A stretch of DNA of 64,000 nucleotides from Coccinella septempunctata (taxonomy: Eukaryota; Arthropoda; Insecta; Coleoptera; Coccinellidae), in NCBI RefSeq assembly GCF_907165205.1, contig NC_058189.1, forward strand, positions 40,202,270-40,266,269, read 5' to 3'. Shown here piece by piece: positions 52,908-64,000 of this stretch. Every line of letters begins with the position of its first letter. Position 1 is the stretch's first letter. Made by a program: the position numbers and the translations under genes. The notes beneath the pieces were generated by a model. The model had not been told where the DNA came from. It was given only the letters and a program-made list of their open reading frames with translations, and searched no databases.

Positions 52908-55150
52908 TTACAATATAATTTTTATTCTATATCACCTGGATGTGAAAGCTGGCGACCTTCCAACAACGATTGTAAAATGCTGAAATCAACCGGAAGGCAC
53001 ATATATATGATTTAAGAAAAATACGTTTGTATTGTAAGAGTTCATTCTAATATTTACAATGTTGGCAAACGTTTCTGAACTCGTTCATTTGCATGGTCGA
53101 AATGGGGTGTTGCCATTCGAAAAATTTTTCGATGATGTAATAACTTTGATCACTTTAAACTGCCAAAATCGACGTGCCAGATCATTTTTCGAAAACGTCT
53201 GTTTCGGCAATAATGAATTTATACGTTACTTTTGGAATGCACTGTAGAATACTACATCGCATATTTTCAAAATACGAAATACAAAATATTTTCAACTCAT
53301 GTAATTGAAAATTCAACTATTTCCGTTCAAAATAGAAATTTAAAAATAAAGTTAGGTGTCAGTGCATGTAAATAGCAAATAACTAATTCAGTTCAGCTCT
53401 TTCATCAGTGTTCTGAAAATTTTCCAATTTTCTCGTTTTGACCATTACGTAACATAAAAATACCAAAAATTCAGAGACATCAATTCTTGAAACTAAGTTG
53501 GAAGTTACTAAGGAATATTTGAACATTTTGTGAAATAAAAGTACTATTTTTTTGTATAATGCGTCGTTTTCAAGTAATTTTATGCTCAAAAATTAAAAAG
53601 TATTTGTGAACTTTGAGAAATCGGGTACTGTGGCTAAATACAACTGTGTTTAAGATCCACAGATCACAGATGTGTAGTGTCACAGATTCAGCTAGTTATA
53701 CTGAGAGTAATATTGTTTTTCGAGGGGTGGTAGATTTACACCTCATTGAATCTACTGTTGAATATTTGTACGAGTCAAAGACTCACCCTGTATAATATAT
53801 CGATAATGATGATAATCGCGTTTTAAAACGCTATTCGAAACACCTCATCTGACGTGTGAGGTCATTGCAATGCAGACTCTGCATGATAAGCGAATATCAG
53901 TCAAGAACTTTCAAGATCGATGAGCAAAAAGTGTTTTAGGCATTCGGGACACTATCGAATACTTCTCTACTTTTTTTACTCTTTTGAATATATCGGTATC
54001 AACTCCACTCTCAATAGTTTATGTATTCAATCATAGATCATAATGAAATTTTCCGCATGCGAATAACTTCAAAAACATCAATTTTAAAGCGACTTTCGAG
54101 GAATATCTTCCTTTAGTTCGGACTTTTTATTTGACCTGTAAATTTCCGTTATATCATCGTTATACCATATACTCATTTGAAACTATTTTCAATCACAATT
54201 TTTTGGATATGAGTTTATCCAAACCCACAACGGGCTCCATAGTTGAAAGAATCCATAAGAAAGAATTTCCTAATCCGTCTCCTGCAGAATCTGACCTTCT
54301 GACATCCATCCCAACCAAATTTCATTTATTTTGAATTTGAGAAAGGAAATTCATCTTATATTCCACATCAACAAAACGGTCGCGCACAAACGAAAAGTCG
54401 GAGAGCTCTACCGTCTAATTTCACGATATTGCTCCCACTGAAAGGACTTCTTGAAGTTCTGATGCCTCGCACAATAATATTCTCATCCTTTTCTTTCGAG
54501 CGTCACGAAATCGATTAGCGAGTTTTTGTATTGTTCCTGCCCTATATGATATACTTATTCCATGAACAAAGAAGACTCTATATTTGTTCATATTTTCAAA
54601 AACATATTCATTTTCCCCACACTTTTTTGTTTGACGGCTAATTTATATAAAAATATTATATTTCTTCCCATTATTACATGCTGATGATATATCCTTCATT
54701 CCATTTACAAACTTTCGAGTAGGTAGTTGGAAAAAAAACATTCTTGGAACTCATTTGTCGAACTCTATTTTCATCTATTGTTCTAATTGAACCACAAAAG
54801 AGGTATCAATTGTGTGTATAGTTGCCAGATTTTCTCTATTAATGTTGAATAAAATCTTCGAATCTGTTTCGTTTATAGAGAAGATATATGGGGTGAGTAT
54901 TTGAATTGTACATATATTTAAGGACAAACTCTTGAGGTGGAAGAAAAAAGAAGGTTTTCCTTCCCATTTTTTTCTATGCGGCCTAGATGAAGGGAGATGA
55001 GTTTTTATATAAGTATAACACGACTGGAAACCTGACGTTGAAGTTATTCCAAACATGAGATATACCATTTCAACCTCGAAATTAAACTTCGCTATTAGAA
55101 AAATAATCATAAACTCAATTTTGCATTCCATTTAGTGAACGAACTGGTAT
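52908..55150. other. Non-coding stretch, nothing firm
   Basis: CACCCTGTATAATATA at 53784 is a typical right end of a CAGGG MITE, but no left end was found. The 118-codon minus frame at 54775-55131 and the 62-codon frame at 53059-53247 show no family signature. No gene supported. Confidence 0.45.
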
Positions 55151-55189
55151 TTATAATAGAATTAAGTGCGAAAAGTGGTACTTCACAAG

Positions 55190-55455
55190 ACACTTTATGC
55201 AAGAGTTGGGAATAATATTTTTTCTACAAGCGTGCGCGTTCAACCATCTTCCCGCACGCATTTCAAGATGCAAAGAGTCACTTTTCCAAACGGTGCGGGA
55301 AAATCGCCTGCCATTTTTCCCGAACGTAAATGGGTTAAGGAGCTTACCTGCTCAACTGCTCAACTGCTCACGCGAACTCTGCTTCGCATCGTTCGGGCAA
55401 CGGCAGTTTCGTGCGGGCAAGTATCACTTTCCGCACTTGATACGAAAATAACTAT
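55190..55455. repeat. Copy of the ACAAGCG hairpin repeat and its hairpin module
   Basis: TTTTTTCTACAAGCGTGCGC at about 55217, CCCGCACGCATTTCAAG, AAAGAGTCACTTTTCCAAA, GTGCGGGAAAA, then AACTCTGCTTCGCATCGTTC, GTGCGGGCAAGTATCACTTT to CGAAAATAACTATT. It is colinear with the palindrome centre but in a different order of modules. Confidence 0.75.
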
Positions 55456-55545
55456 TTCCGCCGACCTCGTAATAATAGCACTGTTTAACGTACTCGAAAT
55501 AAGCTGTTAATGAACCCTTTCATTGGTTAATTTCCTTTTAATGCA

Positions 55546-58354
55546 TTATTGTCACCTGATATTATAGCCCTACAGGAAACAAGAATAAACCGGAACAGAC
55601 GACTGAATTTCATGAATTACAAAACATATAGATGTGACAGAATTAGAAACACCGGAGGAGGAGTAGCAATATTGGTGAGAACAGATCTGAAACACTACTT
55701 TAAAAGTAGATCCGACGAAACACAAGGAAAAACAGAAAAAGTGACGATTGTTGCCGAATTAAATCGGCAAAGAGTCGAAATAACCTCGGCGTATAAGCCA
55801 CCACAAAACAATCTATTGGAAGAAGAGATAAACAACATGTTGGAAGGATCAAACCCGAAAATCTCTATCGGAGATTTCAACTGTAAATCCCCATTATGGA
55901 ACAGCATAACAGAGGATAGAAATGGCAAAAAACTCAAGGATTTCGCCGAAAAACAAAATGCCATAGTGATTGGACCAGAGCTACCGACATATCTTGCTTT
56001 TGGAAGAGGAATACCAGATGTAATGGATATCGCGATATTGAAAAATATAACTCAAGAATTCTCGATTGAAACTTTGGAAGATGGAACCTCAAACCACAAT
56101 CCCGTGGAATTGACAATTGGAGAAGAACCAAGAGAAAAACTGCTGGAAATAAGAGAATATACCAATTGGGCTCAATACAGCCATTTAATACAATCGAAAA
56201 TAGCAGAAATTCCAACAATAAGCACTCCAGACGATCTAAAAGGTGCGGTTGATAAACTGGAAGAGATTATATTGAAAGCTTACGAAAAAAGCACGAGAAG
56301 AGACCAGCATCAAGTCATCCGCATGGCGATACGCCTAAAGAAGCAAAAGATCTTATACAAGAAAATCGAAGACTTAGAAGAATATATAGGATGAACAAAA
56401 ATGATCTAAATAGAAGGAACCTCAACCGACATAGCCAAGTTCTGAAAAATGCCCTGAAAGATCTAAGAACAAGCAGATGGAACAAAAAGGTTCAAGAATT
56501 GAATACAATCGATCATTCTGCATGGAGAATGCAAAAAAGCCTACGAGGAGAAAAGACTGAAATTCCACCCCTACACGGAGAAAGGGGAATGGCTTATACC
56601 AATACTGATAAGGCAGATGCATTGGCGGACTCGATCGAACGAGAATCGAGAATAAATTACAGGATAGACGACGATAATGAAGATTTGGAAGAACTGGTTG
56701 AAGAAAATGATGAAGAAATGGATGAATTACCAGCGACTGCTGAAATAGACAAGCCAACATCGCCAAATGAAATCAGGGAAATAATTAGAAGTTTGAAGAA
56801 GAGGAAAGCTCCCGGAAGCGATAAAATAACAAATGTTATGGTAAAGAAATTACCTAGGTAAAGGCGCTCTAACAAATATCGCGAATGAAATTATGAGGAC
56901 AGAACACTACCCAGAAAAATGGAAAACAGCAGAAGTCATAGTATTCAATAAACCATTCAAAGAGAAGAAGTTTTCACAAAACTACAGACCGATAAGTCTA
57001 CTGTCGGCGTTAGGAAAAGTAGTAGAAAGAATTATCGCCACGAGGCTAAATGAGGAAACCGAAAATCTGAAACTAATACCACCAGAACAGTTCGGATTCA
57101 GAAGAGAGCATTCAACAGAACAACAATTATTAAGGCTCACAGAGTACATAACAGAGGGATTCCAAAATAAACAAGCTACAGGTCCTGTTTTACTAGACGT
57201 CGTCAGAGCATTCGACAGAGTATGGCATGAAGGATTAATATATAAGATGAGATGTGCTGGATATTCGATCAAAATATGCAAGTTGATCTGGAATTATCTC
57301 AAAAATAGAAGATTTTACGTGAAAGTGGGAGGAGAATGCTCCTCAACAAGAGATATAGAGGCTGGAGTACCCCAAGGATCAGTACTTGGGCCACTTCTGT
57401 ACAACATATACATCCAGGATATTCCGAAAAATCCAAGAACCATGCTAACGTTATATGCTGACGACACAGGCATAGCAACTCGACACCGCAACCCAGAAGT
57501 AATAGAACGAGTTCTACAAGAGACGATTGACGAAAAAAATGACTGGTGCATAAAGTGGAAAATCAAGCTCAATGGACAAAAGAGCCATATTACTACAGAA
57601 GAGAAGACTGCGACCCACAACGAAACTGGATGTTGACGGCGAAGAAATCGACTGGAAAAATGAAGCAAATAACGCTTGACAAAGGACTTACCTGGAACAG
57701 TCATATCAAACAAGCAATCGACAAAACTAAAGCAGCGATGAATAGAATCTATCCTCTGATAGGAAGAAGAAGCCACATGTCGAAAGAGACAAAATTGAAG
57801 ATAATGAAAGCCGTTGCTAGGCCTCAACTGACTTATGGATCAGTTGCCTGGGGTTTCGCGGCAAAGAGCCATATCAAAAGAATTCAGGCCACTGAAAACA
57901 AGCTGCTACGATGTGCAATAGATGCACCTTGGTTTGTCAGGAATAGACAGATTTATAAGGACCTGAAATGGGAAACCATAACGGAATTCATGAACAGAAA
58001 AGCAGAGAAATTATTCGAAACAGCGAAAAACCATCCGAATCAAGAACTCAGGAGACTATTGGACTACGACCGAGAGGAAGACAAAAGGAGAATACGAATT
58101 TACCGAAGGAGACCAAGAGATCAATTAAAAATAGATTAAAATAACAACAGAAACTTATTGATAAATTCAATAGTGTTAATCCAGAGATGAACGGTTTATA
58201 GGCAAATGCCCGGAACCAAAATTCATGAAGCAGTTGAGGGTTTTTAGTGGGTCTCGAACTCAGGAGAGTGAGAAACCCCACACTGTTCCCCCTCAGGAGA
58301 GGGTGGTTCGTCTGTCTTGCAGATTTTCCCCCTGCTACACCAAAAAAAAAAAAA
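55546..58354 (+). mobile_element. 5'-truncated jockey-type copy with 3' UTR and A-tail
   Basis: Starts inside the endonuclease (PDIIALQET) and runs colinear with the full-length element to the A-tail at 58341-58354. ATTGT stands before the start (55541-55545) and right after the tail, a possible 5-bp duplication. More decayed than the full-length copy, so probably older or from a different subfamily. Confidence 0.85.
55549..58139 (+). pseudogene. Jockey-type ORF2, truncated and frameshifted
   Basis: Frame 1 to 56394: endonuclease from Glu of QETRINRNRR, GGGVAILVRTDL, ISIGDFNCKSPLWNS, TSNHNPVELT (SDH changed to SNH, a lost catalytic Asp). Frame 2 at 56391-56861: linker to KAPGSDKITNVMVKKLP. 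Frame 3 at 56893-57636: NYRPISLLSALGKVVERIIA, GPVLLDVVRAFDRVWHEGL, GVPQGSVLGPLLYNIYIQDI, LTLYADDTGIATRH. Last frame at 57660-58139: LTWNSHIKQAIDKTKAAMNR, YGSVAWGFAAKSHIK, WFVRNRQIYKDL to RRPRDQLKID. The YLGV block is deleted near 57665. RT catalytic residues are kept. Confidence 0.88.
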
Positions 58355-58462
58355 AATTGTCTTGGGTAATCGAACATAGAAGTATTCAGCAGCATCCCAA
58401 ATAATTGTTTGATTTGTATGTCGCATTGATTTTCGTAGTACCTAGCGGGTGAATTGAGATGA

Positions 58463-58960
58463 ATGAGAGATGAATTGTGGAGGTTGCAGAAAAATTGTAA
58501 CTTCAAAGCATACTTAAAAACCCAAAAGAAAATAGCAACCACACGGGCCGGGCACTTCAGGTCTCTAACATATAAAAACCAAGGAATCAGCAGTAAAACG
58601 GCAACTATCTACGAGATGATATGCAAACTTTTAATGAATTATGGGCATACGATATTCACAAATTCACCAAAAACAGCTTTGGATATTATAGGAGTAGCAG
58701 AAAGAACTTGCTTACGAATAATTACAAAACTAAGACTTCCCAACAACACACTCCACAACCCACGGAATGAACTTTTATACCAGATAACAAAAGTAGAACC
58801 AATACTAGAAAGAATGCAAAGACTCGACAAAAAATTCATCGCTAACCAACACAATATCAACATAATCGAACCGTTGATACACCACTACAATAGAGAGTTT
58901 GCACCTAAGGCAAAGTTATCAGCTTTGCCACTTTTCAAACATCTGATATCATTACCATAA
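58463..58960 (+). pseudogene. C-terminal part of another non-LTR retrotransposon ORF2
   Basis: Encodes 165 residues: WRLQKNCNFKAYLKTQKK, TYKNQGISSKTATIYEMICK, LLMNYGHTIFTNSPKTA, VAERTCLRIITKLRLPNN, HNPRNELLYQITKVEPILER and MQRLDKKFIANQ. The spacing of a Tyr-Gly-His/Val-Ala-Glu-Arg-x-x-Leu-Arg-x-Ile block resembles the region after the RT thumb in I- and jockey-group proteins, where the other element here has YGSVAWGF and IQATENKLLR. The RT domain is missing upstream. A 3' UTR with AATAAA at about 59065 and a CT tail follow. Confidence 0.6.
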
Positions 58961-59077
58961 AAATAATCATTACCTCCCAATAGTTTACAATAAGCTTTAT
59001 GTGAAACAATACTGTATTTAACTGGCTGGAAGACTCCGGTCGAAAGCCGTTTGATTGTCAAATCAATAAATTTAATT

Positions 59078-59105
59078 ACTCTCTCTCTCTCTCTCTCTCT
59101 CTCTC
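59078..59105 (+). repeat. (CT)n microsatellite, probable 3' tail of the preceding fragment
   Basis: About 13 CT units directly after CAATAAATTTAATTA, in the place where a tail is expected. Confidence 0.6.
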
Positions 59106-59623
59106 AGAAAAATTATGATGGTTAGAGAGTTATCAATATATCTTTGTACTACAACTCCAGCTCCCATCAGCACCACACATTCTTAAACAGATATTATAGG
59201 GAACGATATCAATGTGATTTACTCAAAATGTCACAACTCGAATATGCACTCTATGAACTTCTCGAATTGTTCGATCGGCCGCATAAATATCAACATTCCT
59301 TATATGAACATAAAAATTTATAAGGTTTCAAATTTGACTAGCTATCAATAGAAAATTTTTGCAATCAAGAATTCACATTCAATTCAAAATATGGTCGACG
59401 GAAAAATCTTGTAATCAACTCGTTTATTAATTGAGCGATTAATGATCTCGAACATTAACTCTCAATCTCAATCATTAATCGCTTTCATTAATAACCTAGT
59501 TGATTAAATAACTAATTTTCTACAAGCGCTTGAAATATATAAATATATCCATTTTACGGAACAAATCAAATTTGAATTGATTAATTGATATATTATGACA
59601 AACGTAATTCTGCACGTCGTAAC

Positions 59624-60604
59624 TAAGATGTCTAAAGCACTGGTGTGTGCACTTCTCACTTTTTGCAAGCTTCAACATTTCAGAAAATCGGGGATATTGG
59701 ATCAGTTTCGTGGCGGCGCCACCATGTCATTTGCTTCGTTCTATCCTTGTTCTACCAAAGGAAGTCCAATGATACTCTCTCGTTTTGTTTTGTTTTGCGT
59801 TGATATCGAATGTCGATCAACGTCCAACGAGTTCAAAATATGAACTTGTACTGGTTCATTTTGTCAGCTGTTAAGGAATATTTGTGCTTTACAGTTCAAT
59901 TTTCGTTGTAAAAACAAATCTGTCAATATTTCAACACTATCAAATAAGGGTTCGAATGAAGATTTACTGATCTTCTTCAAGATAATTTCCGCTTGACAGC
60001 TTGAATTCGTGAGGGGGGTAATTCAATATGATTTTAATAAAACACAGTTAATTGGTCAAATATCCAATATATTCAGTTGACGGAAAGGAAATTTTCACTA
60101 TATCTACTCAGGAAGAATATTTGAAGTAACAGACTCGAATAGATTTATGTATTTCTGATTCTCAATACATGCTCACAATTCACATTACGTATTTCCAATA
60201 CAGTTTCTTTGAAATATTGCTGAAGTTTCCATAAAACTTAGCTATATCGGTCCCGAATGTTCGTTCATCTGATTTGGTTCTGCTTCAAATTCCAACAACT
60301 CCGAATTCTTAGCTGTAGCTCTTGATTGTCCATATGGAAAACTGAACTTACTGAACGACATGTTGAATAAATGAATGTTCTACACCCCTTTCCCGAAACT
60401 AATTCATTTTCACACACCAATAATCGCTTATAAATACAACATATTCGTACGTCGTAGGAAATTATTTTCAAATATCAAATGACAATGCTCTGTCAAATTC
60501 TAAACAGCGCTACCTACAGTGGAAAGAACGAAACTGATCCCATATCCCCACGAAATTAAAAACAAAATCGAATCAGTGAATACACCAGAGTTTTAGACAT
60601 CTTA
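59624..60604. mobile_element. TIR element A, 981 bp, perfect 8-bp duplication
   Basis: Ends TAAGATGTCTAAA at left and its exact inverse at right; a second paired block GGGGATATTGGATCAGTTTC / its inverse lies about 70 bases in. The duplication GTCGTAAC is at 59616-59623 and 60605-60612. Colinear with element B over its length, about 90% alike. No coding capacity. An 8-bp duplication fits hAT, P or Merlin groups, but the ends match none that I know. Confidence 0.85.
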
Positions 60605-60612
60605 GTCGTAAC

Positions 60613-63030
60613 CAACGATTATAGAGTAGAAAGATAGGAAACGCCCTTGTATCGCTAGTACTAGAAACCGACTACATTTTGGCCAGTGAAAACACATTTG
60701 ACAAGGAGATGGCGCTGAAAACGTATTATCAATACAGAAAAACTGTTTACTAACAGTTTTCTGTTTCATAATTGAGGGGCGCGAAATTCGAATTCTATTC
60801 CTTGTATTGAATTTCAATATTGACCTTGTTAAGACCAGAAAACAAACATCCTGAGCGACAAAATAAAAGGATGGTTTTGTTTTGTGACCAGGATGTTAGT
60901 TTTCATCTGAACATTGTTTGGAATCGATTGGTATCAATGAAATACGCTGTTGGATGTGATAATTTTTATTTACAATCTATAAAAAATTTACAAAAATTTG
61001 AAATTATGGCTAACGAATAGAGCTTTGACTAGGATACAAGAGTATTTGGTTATCTGCTATAGGTACGTCAAATGTGTTTTTTCTGCGAAAACGTTTTGAA
61101 TTAATAAACTGAGTTGAATTTGTACAATTTATATCAGAAATTGATATGAACCAATATTCAATTTACCGTCATAGGATACACATTTCCGTTACTTACATAT
61201 TATTTACGAAATTTTTAGAACCACAATTGGAAAAAACTAAGATGTCTAAAACCTGGTGTGTGCACTTGTCACTTTTTGCAAGCATCAACATTTCAGAAAA
61301 TCGGGGATATGGGATCAGTTTCGTGGCGGCGCCACCATGTCATTTGCTTCGTTCTATCCTTGTTCTACCAAAGGAAGTCTAATGATTTCTCGTTTTATTT
61401 TGTTTTGCGTTGATATATCGAATATCGATCAACGAGTGCAAAATATGAACTGGCCCATTTTGTCAGCTGTTAAGGATTATTTGTGATTTACAGTTTAATT
61501 TTCCTTGTAAAAATAAATCTGTCAATACTTCAAAACAATCGAATGAGGGTTCGAAGGAGTATTTACTATTCTTCTTCAAGATAATTTCCGTTTGACAAAT
61601 TGAATTCGAGAGGGGGGTTATTCAATATAATTTTAATAAAACACATTTGACGGAAAGGGAATTTTCACTGTATCTACTCATGCAGAATATTTGAAGAACA
61701 GACTCGAATAGATGGATGTATTTCTCAATACATTCTCACAATTCACATTACGTATTTCCAATTCGGTTTCTTTGAAATATTGCTGAAGTTGCCATAAAAC
61801 TTAGCAATATCCGTCCCGAATGTTCGTTCATCTGATTTGGTTCTGCCTCAAATTCCAACAACACCGAATTATTAGCTGTAGTTCTTGATTGTCCATACAG
61901 AAAACTTAACAACATGTTGAACAAATGAATGTTCTACATCCCTTTTTCGAAACTAATACATTTTCACACACCAATAATCGCTTATAAATACAACATATTC
62001 GTAAGTCGTAGTAAAGTATTCAAATTATTTTCAAATATCAATTGACAATGTTCTGTCAAATTCTAAACAGCGCTACCTACAGTGGGAAAAACGAAACTGA
62101 TCCCATATCCCCATGAAATTAAAAACAAAATCGAATCAGTGAATACACCAGAGTTTTAGACATCTTAGAAAAAACCTTACAGAGGTATGCAAGACCTGTG
62201 TTCAAGCCCGTCAGTATAATTTCTTCATGCCTTTTTATGATTTCTTCATGGTATGGTCTCTTTATGACACAATATACGAATTGATTGATGAATGAACAAA
62301 ACACTCACAGAAGGTTTCATAAAACTTTGACATTCCAAACAACAATTTGACAGTCACGCGATTCCCAAATCGAAATCCATAAAAGTTTTACATTTCTGAA
62401 TATATTGAAGGCAATTATTGAGAATCTTTGACTGGACGTATAAAAGTCATAATTTCCCCTAAATGAGCCCTTCATTCAAGGGATGCTTCCTGCATACAAC
62501 AATTTACGTGGATGAACAGTTCTCAATCGACTTGCAGTAAAATGTTCATTGCACGTGGTGTAGTCAGTAGTGTTTGCAGGCCTTTACGCCCTGAAAGTTT
62601 TTTCCACTTCGTAGCACTGAAAATAAAAATTAATGAATGACCGAGTCACATGTTACCAGTTTTAATACTTACATTCCCATTTTCCTTAGTAAAATTCGTT
62701 TTATTTGATCCACAGTTCTTCACCATACAATAATTTTCGAACGATATTCTCAGGTTTTCGGCAAGAAATTAGACAAAAATTTCAATAATCAGCAACTAGA
62801 ACGGGCTTGAAAAACAAAAGTCGATACGAGGTTGTCTATGGATACGAGAATCGAATCATCAATGATCAAAATGGCCATCTGACTCTGACATTCCGCAAAA
62901 TTTCATACGAATTAAAATTTTAACCAGTCCAAGGGCCTCAGAAACACATTTGAAACACAGATGGCGCTCACATCACTTTAGTCGCTGCGTTTCCTATCTA
63001 GAAAGATAGATAGATAGTCTTATATCTTTG
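60613..63030. mobile_element. TIR element C, about 1.5 kb without its insertion
   Basis: Left CAACGATTATAGA and, inverted from the right, CAAAGATATAAGA, followed on both sides by GATAGGAAACGC and later GAGATGGCGCTG / CAGATGGCGCTC. GTCGTAAC before (60605-60612) and GTCGTAAA after (63031-63038) look like an 8-bp duplication with one change. Element B is inserted inside. Nothing coding recognised. Confidence 0.6.
61238..62167. mobile_element. TIR element B, 930 bp, perfect 8-bp duplication
   Basis: Same termini as element A (TAAGATGTCTAAA). The duplication GAAAAAAC is at 61230-61237 and 62168-62175. Conserved inside: GTGGCGGCGCCACCATGTCA, GTTCTATCCTTGTTCTACCA, CAGCGCTACCTACAGTGG. The flanks of A and B share nothing, which fixes the boundaries. 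Confidence 0.86.
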
Positions 63031-63217
63031 GTCGTAAACATAGGTATCTCATTGTTGTTCGGTCCATAGAGACATGACATAATTCAATTTACTCTTTAAC
63101 CCATTTACGTTCGGAAAAAAATAACAGGCGTTTTTCCCGCACTGTTTGGAAAAACGACCCTTTGCAACTTGTAATGCATGCGGTAAAAGGGTTGAACTTG
63201 AACTCTTGTAAAAAAAA

Positions 63218-64000
63218 TATTGAATCAGCTCCATCGTAATATTAAATCTCTTATTATCATTGGGTTTGAGAAGGTAGTTGAGAAATATTTGTACAGTTTG
63301 GATGAGTATTTTTCCATTAATTTAGCAAATGTCTGAATTATCTTTAGTTTTTTTACTAAACCTATCCTATACAAAGCTCAATATGGGTATTAATTGCTTC
63401 GGTCAGATTGCTGCTAACTAGACTAGTTTTCATTAAATCCTTCTTAATCTTCGTTAATTCCCTGTTCATCTGGATCATGATTGATTTTTATCATCATTAT
63501 TAACTTAGACATCTGAGAATGGTAATGAGAAATCTTTTTCATTCTCATAACTAAATTCAAGTTAAGGTCAATTGGAATAGTTCAATGTTTAGTCAATCAA
63601 GTCACATTTTTCATTAATATATACAAATCTGACGACTCATGAAAATGAAATATCCTTAGTGATCATTTCTCATCATTATATAACAAATACGCAAACGATC
63701 GACAACCGTGGAAATTTCACCACTGTTTCGAAGGCGACAAGCCGAGAGATGTAGAAAGTGGCTTGAAACTCCATGACGAGCATGCAGTTGCAAGCTGAAC
63801 CTGAATTATACGGGTATTTTTCATTCCGACAGACACATTTGCAGCTGATGATGATTGCAGTTTAGTGATAGGCGCTTCAGTCAGGATAAAAACTTCAAGC
63901 TGGATTTCGGATGTGCTCCAGGCTTGAAGGAGGATTATGGACAGGCAGCTTATATTTTAACCCGGATGTTCCGGAGTAGAAGGAAATGAATCATTCTGTA
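63218..64000. other. Non-coding stretch to window end, nothing identified
   Basis: AT-rich, short frames only, no repeat termini recognised. Confidence 0.5.

Larger units (their letters stand above)
59515..63217. repeat. Old copy of the ACAAGCG repeat, split by nested elements
   Basis: Left end TTTTCTACAAGCGCTTG at 59515, then AAATATATAAAT, and ATGACAAACGTAATTCTGCA to GTCGTAAC, colinear with 3150-3255. The remainder, from GTCGTAAACATAGG at 63031 through CATGACATAATTCAATTTAC, GTTCGGAAAA and CCCGCACTG to the right end near 63217, is colinear with 3250-3480. About 3.4 kb of other elements lie between. Confidence 0.7.

Noticed and set aside
53059..53247. 62-codon frame as transposase fragment
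   Set aside because: No catalytic motif or conserved block could be identified.
54775..55131. Minus-strand 118-codon frame as a host gene
   Set aside because: No domain, no start context, composition like surrounding AT-rich DNA, and no exon partners seen.
1..64000. CRISPR arrays, bacterial operons, tRNA or rRNA genes
   Set aside because: No regularly spaced direct repeats with unique spacers, no ribosome-binding-site patterns, and no tRNA-like B-box with a matching A-box was seen.

Overview
The window is eukaryotic, AT-rich, intron-era animal DNA that looks insect: it holds jockey-type, CR1/L2-like and RTE-like non-LTR retrotransposons, mariner, P-like, hAT, pogo-like and Tc1-like DNA elements, many MITEs with CAGGG termini and TA target duplications, and short microsatellites used as retrotransposon 3' tails. 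I cannot name the species; a beetle is a guess only. I see no convincing host protein gene, tRNA or rRNA in 64 kb. Almost every coding stretch is a transposon or a transposon ruin.

Layout. 1-6908 is a near-perfect giant palindrome centred at about 2914: each arm carries the 5' end of a jockey-type element, a decayed endonuclease fragment of an RTE-like element, and a GC-rich hairpin-forming repeat at the centre. A 1073-bp P-like element with an 8-bp target duplication sits in the right arm only. The jockey element continues rightward out of the palindrome to 11280 and is full length, with a 12-bp target duplication, an Inr+DPE promoter, two ORFs joined by a TAATG stop-start overlap, and a few disabling lesions. 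11.3-21.4 kb is mostly non-coding, with a dead mariner, a 340-bp-period tandem repeat and a pogo-like mini-element. 21.4-27.5 kb holds a truncated jockey tail, a retrotransposon C-terminus split by a 3-kb hAT-like element, and a TA-flanked MITE. 28-32 kb has a CR1-like fragment with an (ATCT)n tail, an 830-bp palindromic element carrying hammerhead-like cores, and an RTE-like C-terminus.

37.4-46.1 kb is a four-member nest that can be taken apart exactly: an old plus-strand retrotransposon is split by a minus-strand CR1-like element with a PHD-like ORF1, which is itself split by a Tc1-like element, a long-inverted-repeat MITE and a second CR1-like element with a 13-bp target duplication. 47-55 kb is non-coding with an LTR-like repeat and more MITEs. 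55.5-58.4 kb is a second, 5'-truncated and more decayed jockey copy. 59.5-63.2 kb is another nest: an old copy of the palindrome-centre repeat, split by a terminal-inverted-repeat element, with two copies of a 0.95-kb element flanked by perfect 8-bp duplications.

Taken together this is a transposon graveyard with a relative age order readable from target duplications. The most unusual parts are the palindrome and its one-armed P-like insertion, the promoter and translation signals of the full-length jockey element, and the hammerhead-like motifs.
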